The notes below the pieces were generated by a model. It was not told the DNA's origin and ran no database searches. It saw only the letters and a list, made by a program, of their open reading frames with translations. The position numbers and the translations under genes were made by a program. A stretch of DNA of 64,000 nt from positions 1,748,649 through 1,812,648 of the forward strand of contig NZ_LT635539.1 in NCBI RefSeq assembly GCF_900120195.1, read 5' to 3'. This stretch comes from Blautia sp. Marseille-P3087. Lineage in GTDB: Bacteria; Bacillota; Clostridia; Lachnospirales; Lachnospiraceae. Numbering within the stretch: the first letter of the stretch is position 1; each line of letters begins with the position of its first letter. Below are positions 42,179-49,853 of this stretch, one piece after another.

Positions 42179-42191
42179 AAAAATCCCTCCT

Positions 42192-42340
42192 AAAATTTAT
42201 TGAACAAAGAATGGACAACCCGGAGGGGCAGGTTACTTACCCTATTTATATAGGACGGCCGGGCTACCTACCGGCTCTGGCACATCAAAGATGCACGTTG
42301 CGTTTTTATCTTTGTTTTGATAACTTTCAATTTACCTTCA
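42192..42340 (-). promoter_or_regulatory. Putative yjdF-type riboswitch leader
   Basis: The minus-strand leader between about 42340 and the yjdF ATG is GC-richer than its surroundings and has several short inverted repeats (CATC-N3-GATG at about 42280-42290, a CCGG-rich stem near 42255-42275). No gene or T-run terminator explains it. Because yjdF follows, it is most likely the yjdF riboswitch, which reports aza-aromatic compounds. I matched the location, not the full consensus. Confidence 0.6.
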
Positions 42341-42419
42341 CTTTATTTTACCATAGTGCTTTCTAAAGTTCTATTCTAATATACAAAAATGTAAAAAAGC
42401 GGTCTTATCCCCCTCGCAA

Positions 42420-42794
42420 TCACACATATATCATGTTTTTCAATACAATTTCTTCTGCACTGGCTTTTATATTATTCATCAGCCTGACCCTCTCCATCTG
42501 ATCCTGTGACTTTAATTCTTCAGTTACACCCTGTTTTTCTGTCATCTGTTCCATAAGCGTTTCCACCTGTTCTCTAGCTTCCTGATCAGTCTGATTCAGA
42601 TGTTCATTCAGCTTTCCAGTCAATAACAAATACTGATACCTTGCTGATCTGTGTTCTTTTAAGAACTGCTTTCGTAACATTCCATATTTTCCATATGTCG
42701 GTTCTTCTTCTCTTAAAACCAGATCCGGCAAATAGTAATCTCCATGCAACGTATAGCTCATTCCATTTTTCTCATCATAAATCTGTTTTTTCAT
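42420..42794 (-). CDS. TnpV family transposon-encoded protein (copy 3, diverged)
   Basis: A 124-residue protein related to the copies at 29285 and 38591 but with many substitutions, so it is an older lineage. It has the same Y-T-L-H-G-D-Y-Y-L-P-D-L start and N-N-I-K-A-S-A-E-E-I-V ending. It lies 3 bp from the relaxase gene and is probably translated with it. Confidence 0.85.
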   Translation of the reverse strand: MKKQIYDEKNGMSYTLHGDYYLPDLVLREEEPTYGKYGMLRKQFLKEHRSARYQYLLLTGKLNEHLNQTDQEAREQVETLMEQMTEKQGVTEELKSQDQMERVRLMNNIKASAEEIVLKNMIYV

Positions 42795-42797
42795 AGT

Positions 42798-44219
42798 CTA
42801 AATCTCCAATCCTTTGTATTTTGTTTTATTTTTCTTACGTTGTTGGTTTTCAATCTGGCTCTTTTGAGTTGCCCATTCCAACTGTTTCAGAACGCTTCCC
42901 TTTGGCATTTGTTCCATTCGACGCTGCTCTTCCAATTCCTTTTGTTCTTTAATATCCTGCTGCACTACATCCTCTACAACTTCTGTTCCCAGAATACGCA
43001 CCACTCTGTCATATCTGTCCGAAGTCTCCTGTAAACGTTGATTATCATTTGATAATTTTCCATTTTCCTTACGTACATCGTCTAACTGTTTCTGGATATT
43101 ATCACATTCCTCAACAGATTTTTGATATTTATTTTTCCAGCTTTCTACCATTTTGTTAAGCTCTACAACCTTTCCAGCTAATGCAGCAATCTGATTCTTC
43201 ATCTTGATAAACAATGGCTTGATTTTATTCTCCCTGTAAGGTACTGCACGTTCAAATGTTCCTGCCTCCGGTAAAAACGTCTTAATCATTCCATATTCTT
43301 TTATTTCCTTACTGGCATTATCCATGATTGGTTGTAGCACATTCCGACGATCTTCCAGACTTTTTAGTTCTTTTTCTGCGTCCTCTGCCCTTTGTTCTGC
43401 TTCTTGCTTCTCCCTAATTGCCTGTTCCTTATCGTCTTTTAAAATCTGGATATCTGCTCTGGATTCCGCAATTTGTGCTGTCAGTTCTTCGTTTTCTGCA
43501 GTTAGATACTCTTTCTCCTGCTCTAATTTCTGTACTTCCTTTTTCCGTTCTTTTTTCTTGAAGTTATAGACATCCAGATGTTCCTCATGACTGCCTTTCT
43601 GTTCCCATTCAATACCATGCTCTTTTGCAATCCCTGCCAGAACTTCTTTTTCATGGTTCATCCACTGGTTTAACTCAGTATCATGCTTATTCCCACCTTG
43701 AAATCCAAGACTTTTTAATGCCTGTTTCAGCGAAACTCTGGTGTCCATTCCTTTTCCTTTCCAATCAGTTACATAAGGAATAAAATCAATATGTAGATGT
43801 GGCGTAGCTTCATCCTGATGTAGGTAACAACCAAATACCCGTAGCGTTGGATTCCGTTTCTGGAAGTCCTTTACATACTCATCCAGTACTTTTACAGCCT
43901 GACCTCCTTCTGCTGTTCCGACAGCCATATCTTCTCGATTTCCAATCTGGAAAATCACTTCATGGAACAATTTTTCCTGTTTGCCCTGCCGGATTTTTTC
44001 ATAGTAATTTGTAATCTGTCGATCTTTTCTTTTCCCGATATTATATCGTTCTACAGCTTCATCAAACAGTTCTTTATAAACTTCTTTTAAATTCTCATTC
44101 TGATAGCAAATATTTAATTGCACTCTGTCTGAATCAACATTTTCTGCTATAAATTCCCTTCTGTTATGAGCCAGAGAACCTGTCCCGATCATACCACTAA
44201 TTGTTCGTTTCAGCGTCAT
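42798..44219 (-). CDS. mobV: MobV/Pre family relaxase (plasmid recombination enzyme)
   Basis: A 473-residue protein. The N-terminal relaxase domain has an H-N-R-R at about 17-20 and the metal-binding H-Q-D-E-A-T-P-H-L-H-I-D near residue 133. The C-terminal half is a long coiled coil with many Glu/Lys/Gln heptads. MobV proteins nick oriT and lead the strand into the recipient. The ATG at 44219 is preferred over the longer frame. The oriT should lie just upstream. Confidence 0.92.
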   Translation of the reverse strand: MTLKRTISGMIGTGSLAHNRREFIAENVDSDRVQLNICYQNENLKEVYKELFDEAVERYNIGKRKDRQITNYYEKIRQGKQEKLFHEVIFQIGNREDMAVGTAEGGQAVKVLDEYVKDFQKRNPTLRVFGCYLHQDEATPHLHIDFIPYVTDWKGKGMDTRVSLKQALKSLGFQGGNKHDTELNQWMNHEKEVLAGIAKEHGIEWEQKGSHEEHLDVYNFKKKERKKEVQKLEQEKEYLTAENEELTAQIAESRADIQILKDDKEQAIREKQEAEQRAEDAEKELKSLEDRRNVLQPIMDNASKEIKEYGMIKTFLPEAGTFERAVPYRENKIKPLFIKMKNQIAALAGKVVELNKMVESWKNKYQKSVEECDNIQKQLDDVRKENGKLSNDNQRLQETSDRYDRVVRILGTEVVEDVVQQDIKEQKELEEQRRMEQMPKGSVLKQLEWATQKSQIENQQRKKNKTKYKGLEI

Positions 44220-44289
44220 GTTCGTCACCCCACTTTCTAAAACCAGTGCCAGACATGGCACATAAATTTGTATCTTTACCAGCTATAGT

Positions 44290-44420
44290 ATAAAAAGAAA
44301 TCTTCGCCGGATACGGCGGTTTTGTTACTTTTGTCAAAAGTAACGCAAAAGCACTTTCGACAGCCGTTCCGTCCATCAAAAGTACCCTTGCGCCCTGCCG
44401 GGGGCTATTTTATCTCTTTC
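44290..44420. other. Candidate origin of transfer (oriT)
   Basis: The region upstream of mobV holds a 9-bp inverted repeat, GTTACTTTT-GTC-AAAAGTAAC (44324-44344), next to a GCCG-GATA-CGGC hairpin (about 44307-44318). Inverted repeats upstream of a MobV gene are the standard oriT position. I do not see the exact pMV158-type nick sequence. Confidence 0.6.
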
Positions 44421-44438
44421 GTTACTCTCTCGACTAAA

Positions 44439-44666
44439 TTATTCCGGTATTCTTGCCTGCACATATTCCAGATCTCCACAGTATGGCGTTCCAACCAGAT
44501 ACCATTCTCTTGCTAGATTCATCTCCATTCTTGTCCTTACCCACTTATCATCGACCAGCACCTCAAGACCTTCTCCACAGTGAAATCCCGTATCAATCCA
44601 TAAGTCTGATGCCAACAACCCATATCTGTTATTGCTACTGTTATATCCTAATCTTCCCTGTTTCAT
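44439..44666 (-). CDS. DUF5348 domain protein
   Basis: A 75-residue protein with the pattern G-R-L-G-Y-N-x5-R-Y-G-L-L-A-S-D-L-W-I-D-T-G-F-H-C-G-E-G and R-x-E-M. This matches DUF5348, short proteins associated with Clostridial mobile elements. Function unknown. Confidence 0.83.
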   Translation of the reverse strand: MKQGRLGYNSSNNRYGLLASDLWIDTGFHCGEGLEVLVDDKWVRTRMEMNLAREWYLVGTPYCGDLEYVQARIPE

Positions 44667-44816
44667 TGTATCTTTCTCCCTTCTTCACAACTATCAAATT
44701 TACAGCCGTCTCACATTCCAGCTACAGTTTTCCGTCTGCACCTTACCAACTTTCTCCTTGTTTACTTCTCACAGGTGCGTGACACGCTCCTGTAAAAAGA
44801 TAATCAATAAGAACTG

Positions 44817-45050
44817 TTACCATCGAAAGCTCTCTTGCATTCCTTTTCTGTCCAGATACTCCTGCCGGAACTTTTCCCGTTCTTCTTCTGTTGGTGCAGT
44901 TTTGAATTTACTGTATACCTCACGATTTACCATTGCATCCAGCTTTTTCTCCAGACCTTTTCTTATATCATCTGCTTCCTGTTCCTGATCCAGTAAATGA
45001 TATTTTATAATCTTTCCAAATAACTCCTCTGGAATCATAACGTTTTTCAA
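44817..45050 (-). CDS. Conserved small mobile-element protein (77 aa), complexin-2-like annotation
   Basis: A helical 77-residue protein: P-E-E-L-F-G-K-I-I-K-Y-H-L-L near the start, then E-K-K-L-D-A-M-V-N-R-E-V-Y-S-K-F-K-T-A-P-T-E-E-E-R-E. Close relatives occur in Clostridial integrative elements, sometimes labelled complexin-2 by automatic pipelines. The function is unknown. It may regulate the adjoining RepA-like gene. Confidence 0.78.
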   Translation of the reverse strand: MKNVMIPEELFGKIIKYHLLDQEQEADDIRKGLEKKLDAMVNREVYSKFKTAPTEEEREKFRQEYLDRKGMQESFRW

Positions 45051-45080
45051 GCTCTCACCTTCTTACAATTTATGTAAGGA

Positions 45081-45155
45081 CGCAACACTGCAATGTCTTT
45101 ACAGATTGCAACCTTGCATTTTAATTCCGCATTTTCTATATACTCTGCAATGTTG
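45081..45155. repeat. Iteron-like short repeats beside the RepA-like gene
   Basis: CTGCAATGT occurs at 45088-45096 and 45145-45153, and TTGCA-N3-TTGCA at 45106-45118. Repeated TGCAA words next to a RepA-like ATPase resemble replication iterons. Confidence 0.45.
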
Positions 45156-45165
45156 CACCCTTAAT

Positions 45166-46155
45166 TTATTCCGGCTTAACTTTATCTAAATCCCAATACC
45201 ATGAATTGCCGATTCGTCTTGCCTTAATTTCAAGTTCCTTTTTTGCATTTTCCAGTGTTCTTTTAGAAATATTCAAATCTTCTGCCATATCAAAGATTTC
45301 ACTGCTTTGCACAGAAGTTGATGTTTCTGCCAGTTCCCTCAGCATCTTCTTTGCCTGTTCCAGTTTATTTACCTTTGGCGCAATTCCACCAAGCACCTCA
45401 TCTGCTGTGATTTCATAGTCACCTATCCACTCAAATCCTGTTTCTGTCAGGCGAAATGCTTTGGAATGCCCAAATGCAGCCAGATTATTTTTAATCTGAA
45501 CCACTGCTCTTAAATCCGGTTCTCCCTCTATTCTTCCTACCAGTAATACGCTTCTGGCTACTGCAAAAAAGTCAATCGAACCCATTCCTCTATATGCAGC
45601 TTTGTTTCCACCAGCTTTATTCATGTGTCCGATTAATAAAATTGCACATTTGTATTTTTCTGCCAACAAACTCAATCTTTTCGTCATATCCCTTGCTTCA
45701 TTTGCACGGTTCATATCCATTGTTCCTCCAAGGTATGCCTGAATCGGATCTAAAATAAGCACTCTCGCACCAGTCTGTTTGATAGCAGTTTCCAGTCTTT
45801 CATCAATCATGGAAAGTGATTTTTCTGTTTCATCTATAACCATAATTCTTTCACAGACCGCTTCTGCCAGCTCCAGTCTGGGTTTTACTGTATCTGCCAG
45901 TCCATCTTCCGCTGTCTGATAGATAATATTCACGGGTTCTGTTACTTTCATATCGTTATCCAGACCTTCTCCTTTAGACAATCTTGCAGCAATATTTAAT
46001 ACCAGCGTAGTTTTTCCATCACCAGGATCTCCCTGAATAATCGTTAATTTTCCATAAGGGATAAACGGATACCAGAGCCAGTCCACTGTCTGAGACTGGA
46101 CATCTGACATCTTTATCATTTTCAATTCTGTTTTATTCTCATTTCTCTGTTCCAT
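45166..46155 (-). CDS. RepA-like AAA/RecA-fold ATPase
   Basis: A 329-residue protein. Walker A (G-D-P-G-D-G-K-T-T) lies near residue 42, Walker B (V-L-I-L-D-P-I-Q) near 132, followed by H-M-N-K and a Q-I-K-N-N-L motif. This is the RepA/DnaB-type hexameric helicase-like family; mobile elements use it to replicate or process their DNA. A C-terminal winged-helix-like part follows (I-S-K-R-T-L-E-N-A-K). The ATG at 46155 follows GGAGG; a slightly earlier ATG includes that site. It overlaps the integrase stop by 17 bp. Confidence 0.88.
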   Translation of the reverse strand: MEQRNENKTELKMIKMSDVQSQTVDWLWYPFIPYGKLTIIQGDPGDGKTTLVLNIAARLSKGEGLDNDMKVTEPVNIIYQTAEDGLADTVKPRLELAEAVCERIMVIDETEKSLSMIDERLETAIKQTGARVLILDPIQAYLGGTMDMNRANEARDMTKRLSLLAEKYKCAILLIGHMNKAGGNKAAYRGMGSIDFFAVARSVLLVGRIEGEPDLRAVVQIKNNLAAFGHSKAFRLTETGFEWIGDYEITADEVLGGIAPKVNKLEQAKKMLRELAETSTSVQSSEIFDMAEDLNISKRTLENAKKELEIKARRIGNSWYWDLDKVKPE

Positions 46156-47356
46156 AAATTCCTCCATTTTCCCAACTGTTCTCGCCAGTTATCTGTTGTT
46201 CTCTGGAAGAATCTCTGCTATAATCAACTTGTCTAGGGTTGACATTTGTGGATTCGTCCTCATTTGTCACATTGCTCCGGTTGTTCGTACTTCCGGAGCT
46301 TTTTATATTTTCATCATCCAACATATCTGCCACTACTTTCTGCTGATCTGGATATAAGTGCCCATAAGTATTCAATGTAATGCGAATGTCCGTATGTCCA
46401 AACCTTTCTTTAATCATCAATGGTTGCACTCCCTTATTGATCAGAAATGCCGCATGACTGTGACGAATGTCGTGTACTCTTATCTTTTTTACTCCGGTCT
46501 TTTGAACCACCTGTTTTAACTTATGCTGTACCGCTTCATGAACCATTGGAAAAATCCGTTCATCTTCGGGCAACTCATACAGTCTGCTAATATAGTCCTG
46601 AATCTCTTTTTTCAGAAATTCCGGTATGGAAATCGTACGGTTCGATTCTTCTGTTTTGGGAGATGTAATCACGTCCTCTCCATGCATACGGTAGTAAGTT
46701 TTATTGATATGAAGTAGATTCCTTTCAAAATCAATGTCAGCAGGTGTAATGCTGAGTGCTTCGCCTTCTCTCGCTCCTGTCCAGAATAATAATTCAAACA
46801 GCACATAATATTTGCTTCCCGGTTCTATTCCGGTCATAAACTGCCGATATTCTTCAATTGTCCAAAACTTCATTTTCTTTTTTGAAGTCTTTCCCATACG
46901 TTTTACTTTGTCACAGGGATTATCTGCCAGATTGTAGATATTCTTCGCATGATTGAATAATGCCGTCATCTGATTCTGTATTGTTTTCAGATAATCATCT
47001 GAATATCCTTTTTCAATAATCGTATTCTGCCACTGGATAATCTCTGCTGGTGTAATACTGTTCATTGGTCTGTCCTTAAAATACGGTAACAGTTGAGCCT
47101 TCATCGTATCTCTTTTATTCTTGATACTCCTGTCCTTCAATGACTGAGACTTGTCTCGGAAGTAGACTTCTACAAACTCTCCCATTGTCATATCCATGTC
47201 TGCTTTCGCTGTTCTTTTATACTCCGCTTCAAAATTTAATGCTTCTTTCTTAGTGCGGAATCCTCTTTTTACTTTTCGCTTTTTGGCTCCTGTCCAGTCC
47301 TCATAATAAAATGAAACATACCAGGTTCCTCTTTCTTCATCTTTGTATGCTGCCAT
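46139..47356 (-). CDS. int: Tyrosine-type site-specific integrase
   Basis: A 405-residue recombinase. The arm-binding N-terminal domain (G-T-W-Y-V-S-F-Y-Y) is followed by a SAM-like core-binding domain and the catalytic domain, with Arg in T-G-A-R-E-G-E-A, the H-D-I-R-H-S-H box and the terminal R-I-T-L-N-T-Y-G-H with the nucleophilic Tyr. A 45-residue unstructured tail follows. It should insert the element at the 3' end of tuf. The tandem structure and the arm-like motifs at the left ends fit this. Confidence 0.95.
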   Translation of the reverse strand: MAAYKDEERGTWYVSFYYEDWTGAKKRKVKRGFRTKKEALNFEAEYKRTAKADMDMTMGEFVEVYFRDKSQSLKDRSIKNKRDTMKAQLLPYFKDRPMNSITPAEIIQWQNTIIEKGYSDDYLKTIQNQMTALFNHAKNIYNLADNPCDKVKRMGKTSKKKMKFWTIEEYRQFMTGIEPGSKYYVLFELLFWTGAREGEALSITPADIDFERNLLHINKTYYRMHGEDVITSPKTEESNRTISIPEFLKKEIQDYISRLYELPEDERIFPMVHEAVQHKLKQVVQKTGVKKIRVHDIRHSHAAFLINKGVQPLMIKERFGHTDIRITLNTYGHLYPDQQKVVADMLDDENIKSSGSTNNRSNVTNEDESTNVNPRQVDYSRDSSREQQITGENSWENGGIYGTEK

Positions 47357-47371
47357 ACTTTCTCCCCCCCT

Positions 47372-47566
47372 TTACATTGCAATCTGGGAATATCCATAAA
47401 ATTTCTTTTCCCAGAATGCTCTCGGTATCTTGCCCGCAACGGTCACATATCCCTGATCTGCAAGCTCTTTGTTCAGTTTGCGAAGTAGCTTGTAAGCATA
47501 TCCAAGTGAAATCCCCATGCTCTCTGCAACTTCTTCCGCTGTAATCATATAGTTTTGTCTCTGCAT
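47372..47566 (-). CDS. Excisionase-like helix-turn-helix protein
   Basis: A 64-residue DNA-binding protein (I-T-A-E-E-V-A-E-S-M-G-I-S-L-G-Y-A-Y-K-L-L-R-K-L-N-K-E-L). Size and place, 15 bp upstream of int, fit a recombination directionality factor. GGAGG precedes the ATG. Confidence 0.85.
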   Translation of the reverse strand: MQRQNYMITAEEVAESMGISLGYAYKLLRKLNKELADQGYVTVAGKIPRAFWEKKFYGYSQIAM

Positions 47567-47589
47567 ATCATTTCCTCCTTGTCTATAAT

Positions 47590-47697
47590 TATCATTTTCA
47601 CTGATACTATATCATTTAAAATAATCATTGTCAATGGTTTTTATCTGTGTGAATGATATTTTTCTATATTGTTGATTTTTATCATTTGTGATATACT
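47590..47697. promoter_or_regulatory. Divergent control region with repressor half-sites
   Basis: For the plus strand, TTGTTG (47669-47674) and TATACT (47692-47697) are 17 bp apart and precede the XRE gene. TATCATTT or its complement recurs at about 47590, 47610, 47653 and 47680, as expected of operators for a phage-type repressor controlling xis-int and itself. Confidence 0.6.
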
Positions 47698-47725
47698 AAT
47701 CATAGCTTTTAAGGAGGTGGATAAT

Positions 47726-48340
47726 ATGCAGGAATCATCTATTTCAGAAAAAATAAAAGAGCTACGAACTGATCTGAAGATGAATCAAAAAAACTTTTCC
47801 GCAGCTATTGGTATACGTCAGTCAACTTTATCCAGTTATGAAAATGGTGTGGTTACTCCCTCCAATGATGTGTTATTGACTATTGCTCAGAAATTTCATG
47901 TCTCACTGGACTGGTTATTTGGATTATCTGAAAATAAAGTACAGATTTCTACTCTCAGCGATATTCTTTGGGTTTTACTGCAGATGAATGAATCCAATGA
48001 ACTCCGGTATGAACTGGATATAAATAATAAACTTCCCGGTGATATAGAAACAGAAACACAGAAATGGTATGCCGGACTTCGCTTTTATGGAAATGATCCG
48101 GAACATTCTTTAAACGCAGATATGTGTAATTTTCTTGCTGATCTGCAGGAGAACAGAGAAAGCCTGGAATCTTATTTCACAGGCAAAGATATGTTTGATA
48201 TGTGGAAAAAGCAGACGTTGGAATACTACACTTCCAAACCTGTCACCCATAAAGAAATTGAAGAACTGGATTTTGAGACACGAATCCGTAAACGAGATGA
48301 ACTTTTAACACAGAAATTTTCCAATAACGAACAGAAATAG
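47726..48340 (+). CDS. XRE-family repressor of the mobile element
   Basis: A 204-residue protein from an ATG at 47726 with AAGGAGGTGG upstream; a longer frame start at 47669 falls inside the promoter. The helix-turn-helix is at residues 6-62 (M-N-Q-K-N-F-S-A-A-I-G-I-R-Q-S-T-L-S-S-Y-E-N-G). The C-terminal part has no clear protease motif. It is divergent from xis-int and probably keeps the element quiescent. Confidence 0.87.
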   Translation: MQESSISEKIKELRTDLKMNQKNFSAAIGIRQSTLSSYENGVVTPSNDVLLTIAQKFHVSLDWLFGLSENKVQISTLSDILWVLLQMNESNELRYELDINNKLPGDIETETQKWYAGLRFYGNDPEHSLNADMCNFLADLQENRESLESYFTGKDMFDMWKKQTLEYYTSKPVTHKEIEELDFETRIRKRDELLTQKFSNNEQK

Positions 48341-48356
48341 TATCATAACAGTATCA
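48341..48356 (+). repeat. Arm-site-like motif near the right end of the proximal element
   Basis: TATCA-TAACAG-TATCA, same layout and strand as at 26766, 29960, 34262 and 39255. It lies about 250 bp from the tuf crossover. Confidence 0.65.
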
Positions 48357-48455
48357 CAGGCAGATATGCGAAGGTTTTCATTTTCTTCCCATACCTGCCT
48401 GTTTTTAATTTATTCGCTATTCTTTACAGCCTTATTTTAATCTTCTGTTCAACAG

Positions 48456-48485
48456 AAAAACCCCGGAAACCTTACGGTTCCGGGG
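48456..48485 (-). terminator. tuf transcription terminator (resident copy C)
   Basis: CCCCGGAAACC-TTAC-GGTTCCGGGG followed on the minus strand by TTTTT. It ends the rpsL-rpsG-fusA-tuf operon. Confidence 0.93.
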
Positions 48486-48506
48486 TATCTTACGCTTGGA
48501 CACAAC

Positions 48507-48522
48507 GTTATCTTGCGATAAC
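48507..48522 (-). repeat. tuf 3' UTR hairpin with GNRA loop, copy C
   Basis: GTTATC-GCAA-GATAAC on the minus strand, 21 bp beyond the tuf stop. Compensatory base changes relative to the copy at 29755-29768 indicate that the structure is conserved. Confidence 0.75.
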
Positions 48523-48542
48523 AAATCTATATTCAGATTGTA

Positions 48543-49736
48543 TTACTCGATGATTGTAGCAACACGTCCTGATCCTACAGTACGTCCACCTTCACGGATA
48601 GCGAAAGTAAGACCCTGGCTCATAGCGATTGGGTGGATCAGTTCGATTGTCATTTCGATGTTATCTCCAGGCATGCACATTTCTGTTCCTTCTGGAAGGT
48701 TGCAAACACCTGTTACGTCTGTTGTTCTGAAGTAGAACTGTGGACGATAGTTGTTGAAGAATGGTGTATGACGACCACCTTCGTCTTTTGTCAGAACGTA
48801 AACCTGAGCTGTGAATTTTGTATGGCATGTAAGTGTTCCTGGTTTAGCAAGAACCTGTCCACGCTCGATTTCGTTTCTCTGAACACCACGAAGAAGAGCA
48901 CCGATGTTATCACCAGCCTGAGCTTCGTCAAGAAGTTTACGGAACATTTCGATTCCTGTAACAACAACTTTACGTGTTTCTTCTTTGATACCAACGATTT
49001 CAACTTCTTCAGATACGTGAAGAACACCAGCTTCTACTCTACCAGTAGCAACTGTTCCACGTCCTGTGATGGAGAATACGTCCTCTACAGGCATAACGAA
49101 CGGTTTGTCTGTGTCACGCTGTGGGTCCGGAATGTACTCATCAACTGCGTTCATGAGTTCCATGATCTTGTCTCCCCATGGGCCAGCCGGATCTTCAAGA
49201 GCTTTAAGAGCAGATCCCTGGATAACCGGAATGTCATCTCCTGGGAAGTCATACTCGGAAAGAAGTTCACGAATTTCCATCTCAACCAGTTCAAGAAGTT
49301 CGTCATCATCTACCATATCACATTTGTTCATGAATACAACGATGTACGGAACACCAACCTGACGAGCAAGAAGAACGTGCTCTTTTGTCTGAGCCATAAC
49401 ACCATCTGTAGCAGCAACTACGAGGATAGCACCATCCATCTGAGCTGCACCTGTGATCATGTTCTTAACGTAGTCAGCATGTCCTGGGCAGTCAACGTGT
49501 GCATAATGTCTATGCTCTGTCTGATACTCAACATGTGCTGTAGAAATTGTGATACCACGCTCTCTTTCTTCTGGAGCTTTATCGATATCTTCGAAGTTTT
49601 CAACTGTGTTTCCTGGAACTCTTTCAGCCAGAACTTTTGTGATAGCTGCTGTTAAAGTTGTTTTACCATGGTCAACGTGTCCGATGGTACCAATGTTACA
49701 ATGCGGTTTTGTTCTCTCAAACTTAGCCTTTGCCAT
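48543..49736 (-). CDS. tuf: Elongation factor Tu
   Basis: A 397-residue EF-Tu with [21 protein letters not shown] and the domain 2/3 signatures. It delivers aminoacyl-tRNA to the ribosome as a GTPase. It ends the str operon. The final codons (from about 48596 down) lie on the element side of the recombination crossover, so that tail came with the integrated element. Confidence 0.99.
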   Translation of the reverse strand: MAKAKFERTKPHCNIGTIGHVDHGKTTLTAAITKVLAERVPGNTVENFEDIDKAPEERERGITISTAHVEYQTEHRHYAHVDCPGHADYVKNMITGAAQMDGAILVVAATDGVMAQTKEHVLLARQVGVPYIVVFMNKCDMVDDDELLELVEMEIRELLSEYDFPGDDIPVIQGSALKALEDPAGPWGDKIMELMNAVDEYIPDPQRDTDKPFVMPVEDVFSITGRGTVATGRVEAGVLHVSEEVEIVGIKEETRKVVVTGIEMFRKLLDEAQAGDNIGALLRGVQRNEIERGQVLAKPGTLTCHTKFTAQVYVLTKDEGGRHTPFFNNYRPQFYFRTTDVTGVCNLPEGTEMCMPGDNIEMTIELIHPIAMSQGLTFAIREGGRTVGSGRVATIIE

Positions 49737-49853
49737 TTTAAAATGTCCTCCTTAAAAACTATGCTCTTTCTTTCAGAGCGTTTTTATCAGTTTTTGACTT
49801 GCTATCCTTGATTATATTGCAAATCAAGGATATTTGCAAGCTTTTTTATATCA

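Larger units (their letters stand above)
39151..48590. mobile_element. Integrative and mobilisable element at the 3' end of tuf (proximal, apparently complete)
   Basis: About 9.4 kb between tuf tails at 39097-39150 and 48543 onward. It encodes integrase, an excisionase-like protein, an XRE repressor, a RepA-like ATPase and a MobV relaxase, plus a peptide module, DUF3784 proteins, YjdF and TnpV. There are no type IV secretion genes, so transfer would need a helper. The boundary near 48590 is inferred from where the copies stop matching. Confidence 0.82.

Noticed and set aside
26640..48500. The repeated hairpins as a CRISPR array
   Set aside because: The four copies are far apart and are tuf terminators; no regular repeat-spacer pattern was seen anywhere in the window.
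48633..49655. 340-codon open frame antisense to tuf
   Set aside because: Highly expressed genes with restricted codon use often leave long antisense frames; the translation is Cys/Phe-rich and no ribosome-binding site is seen.
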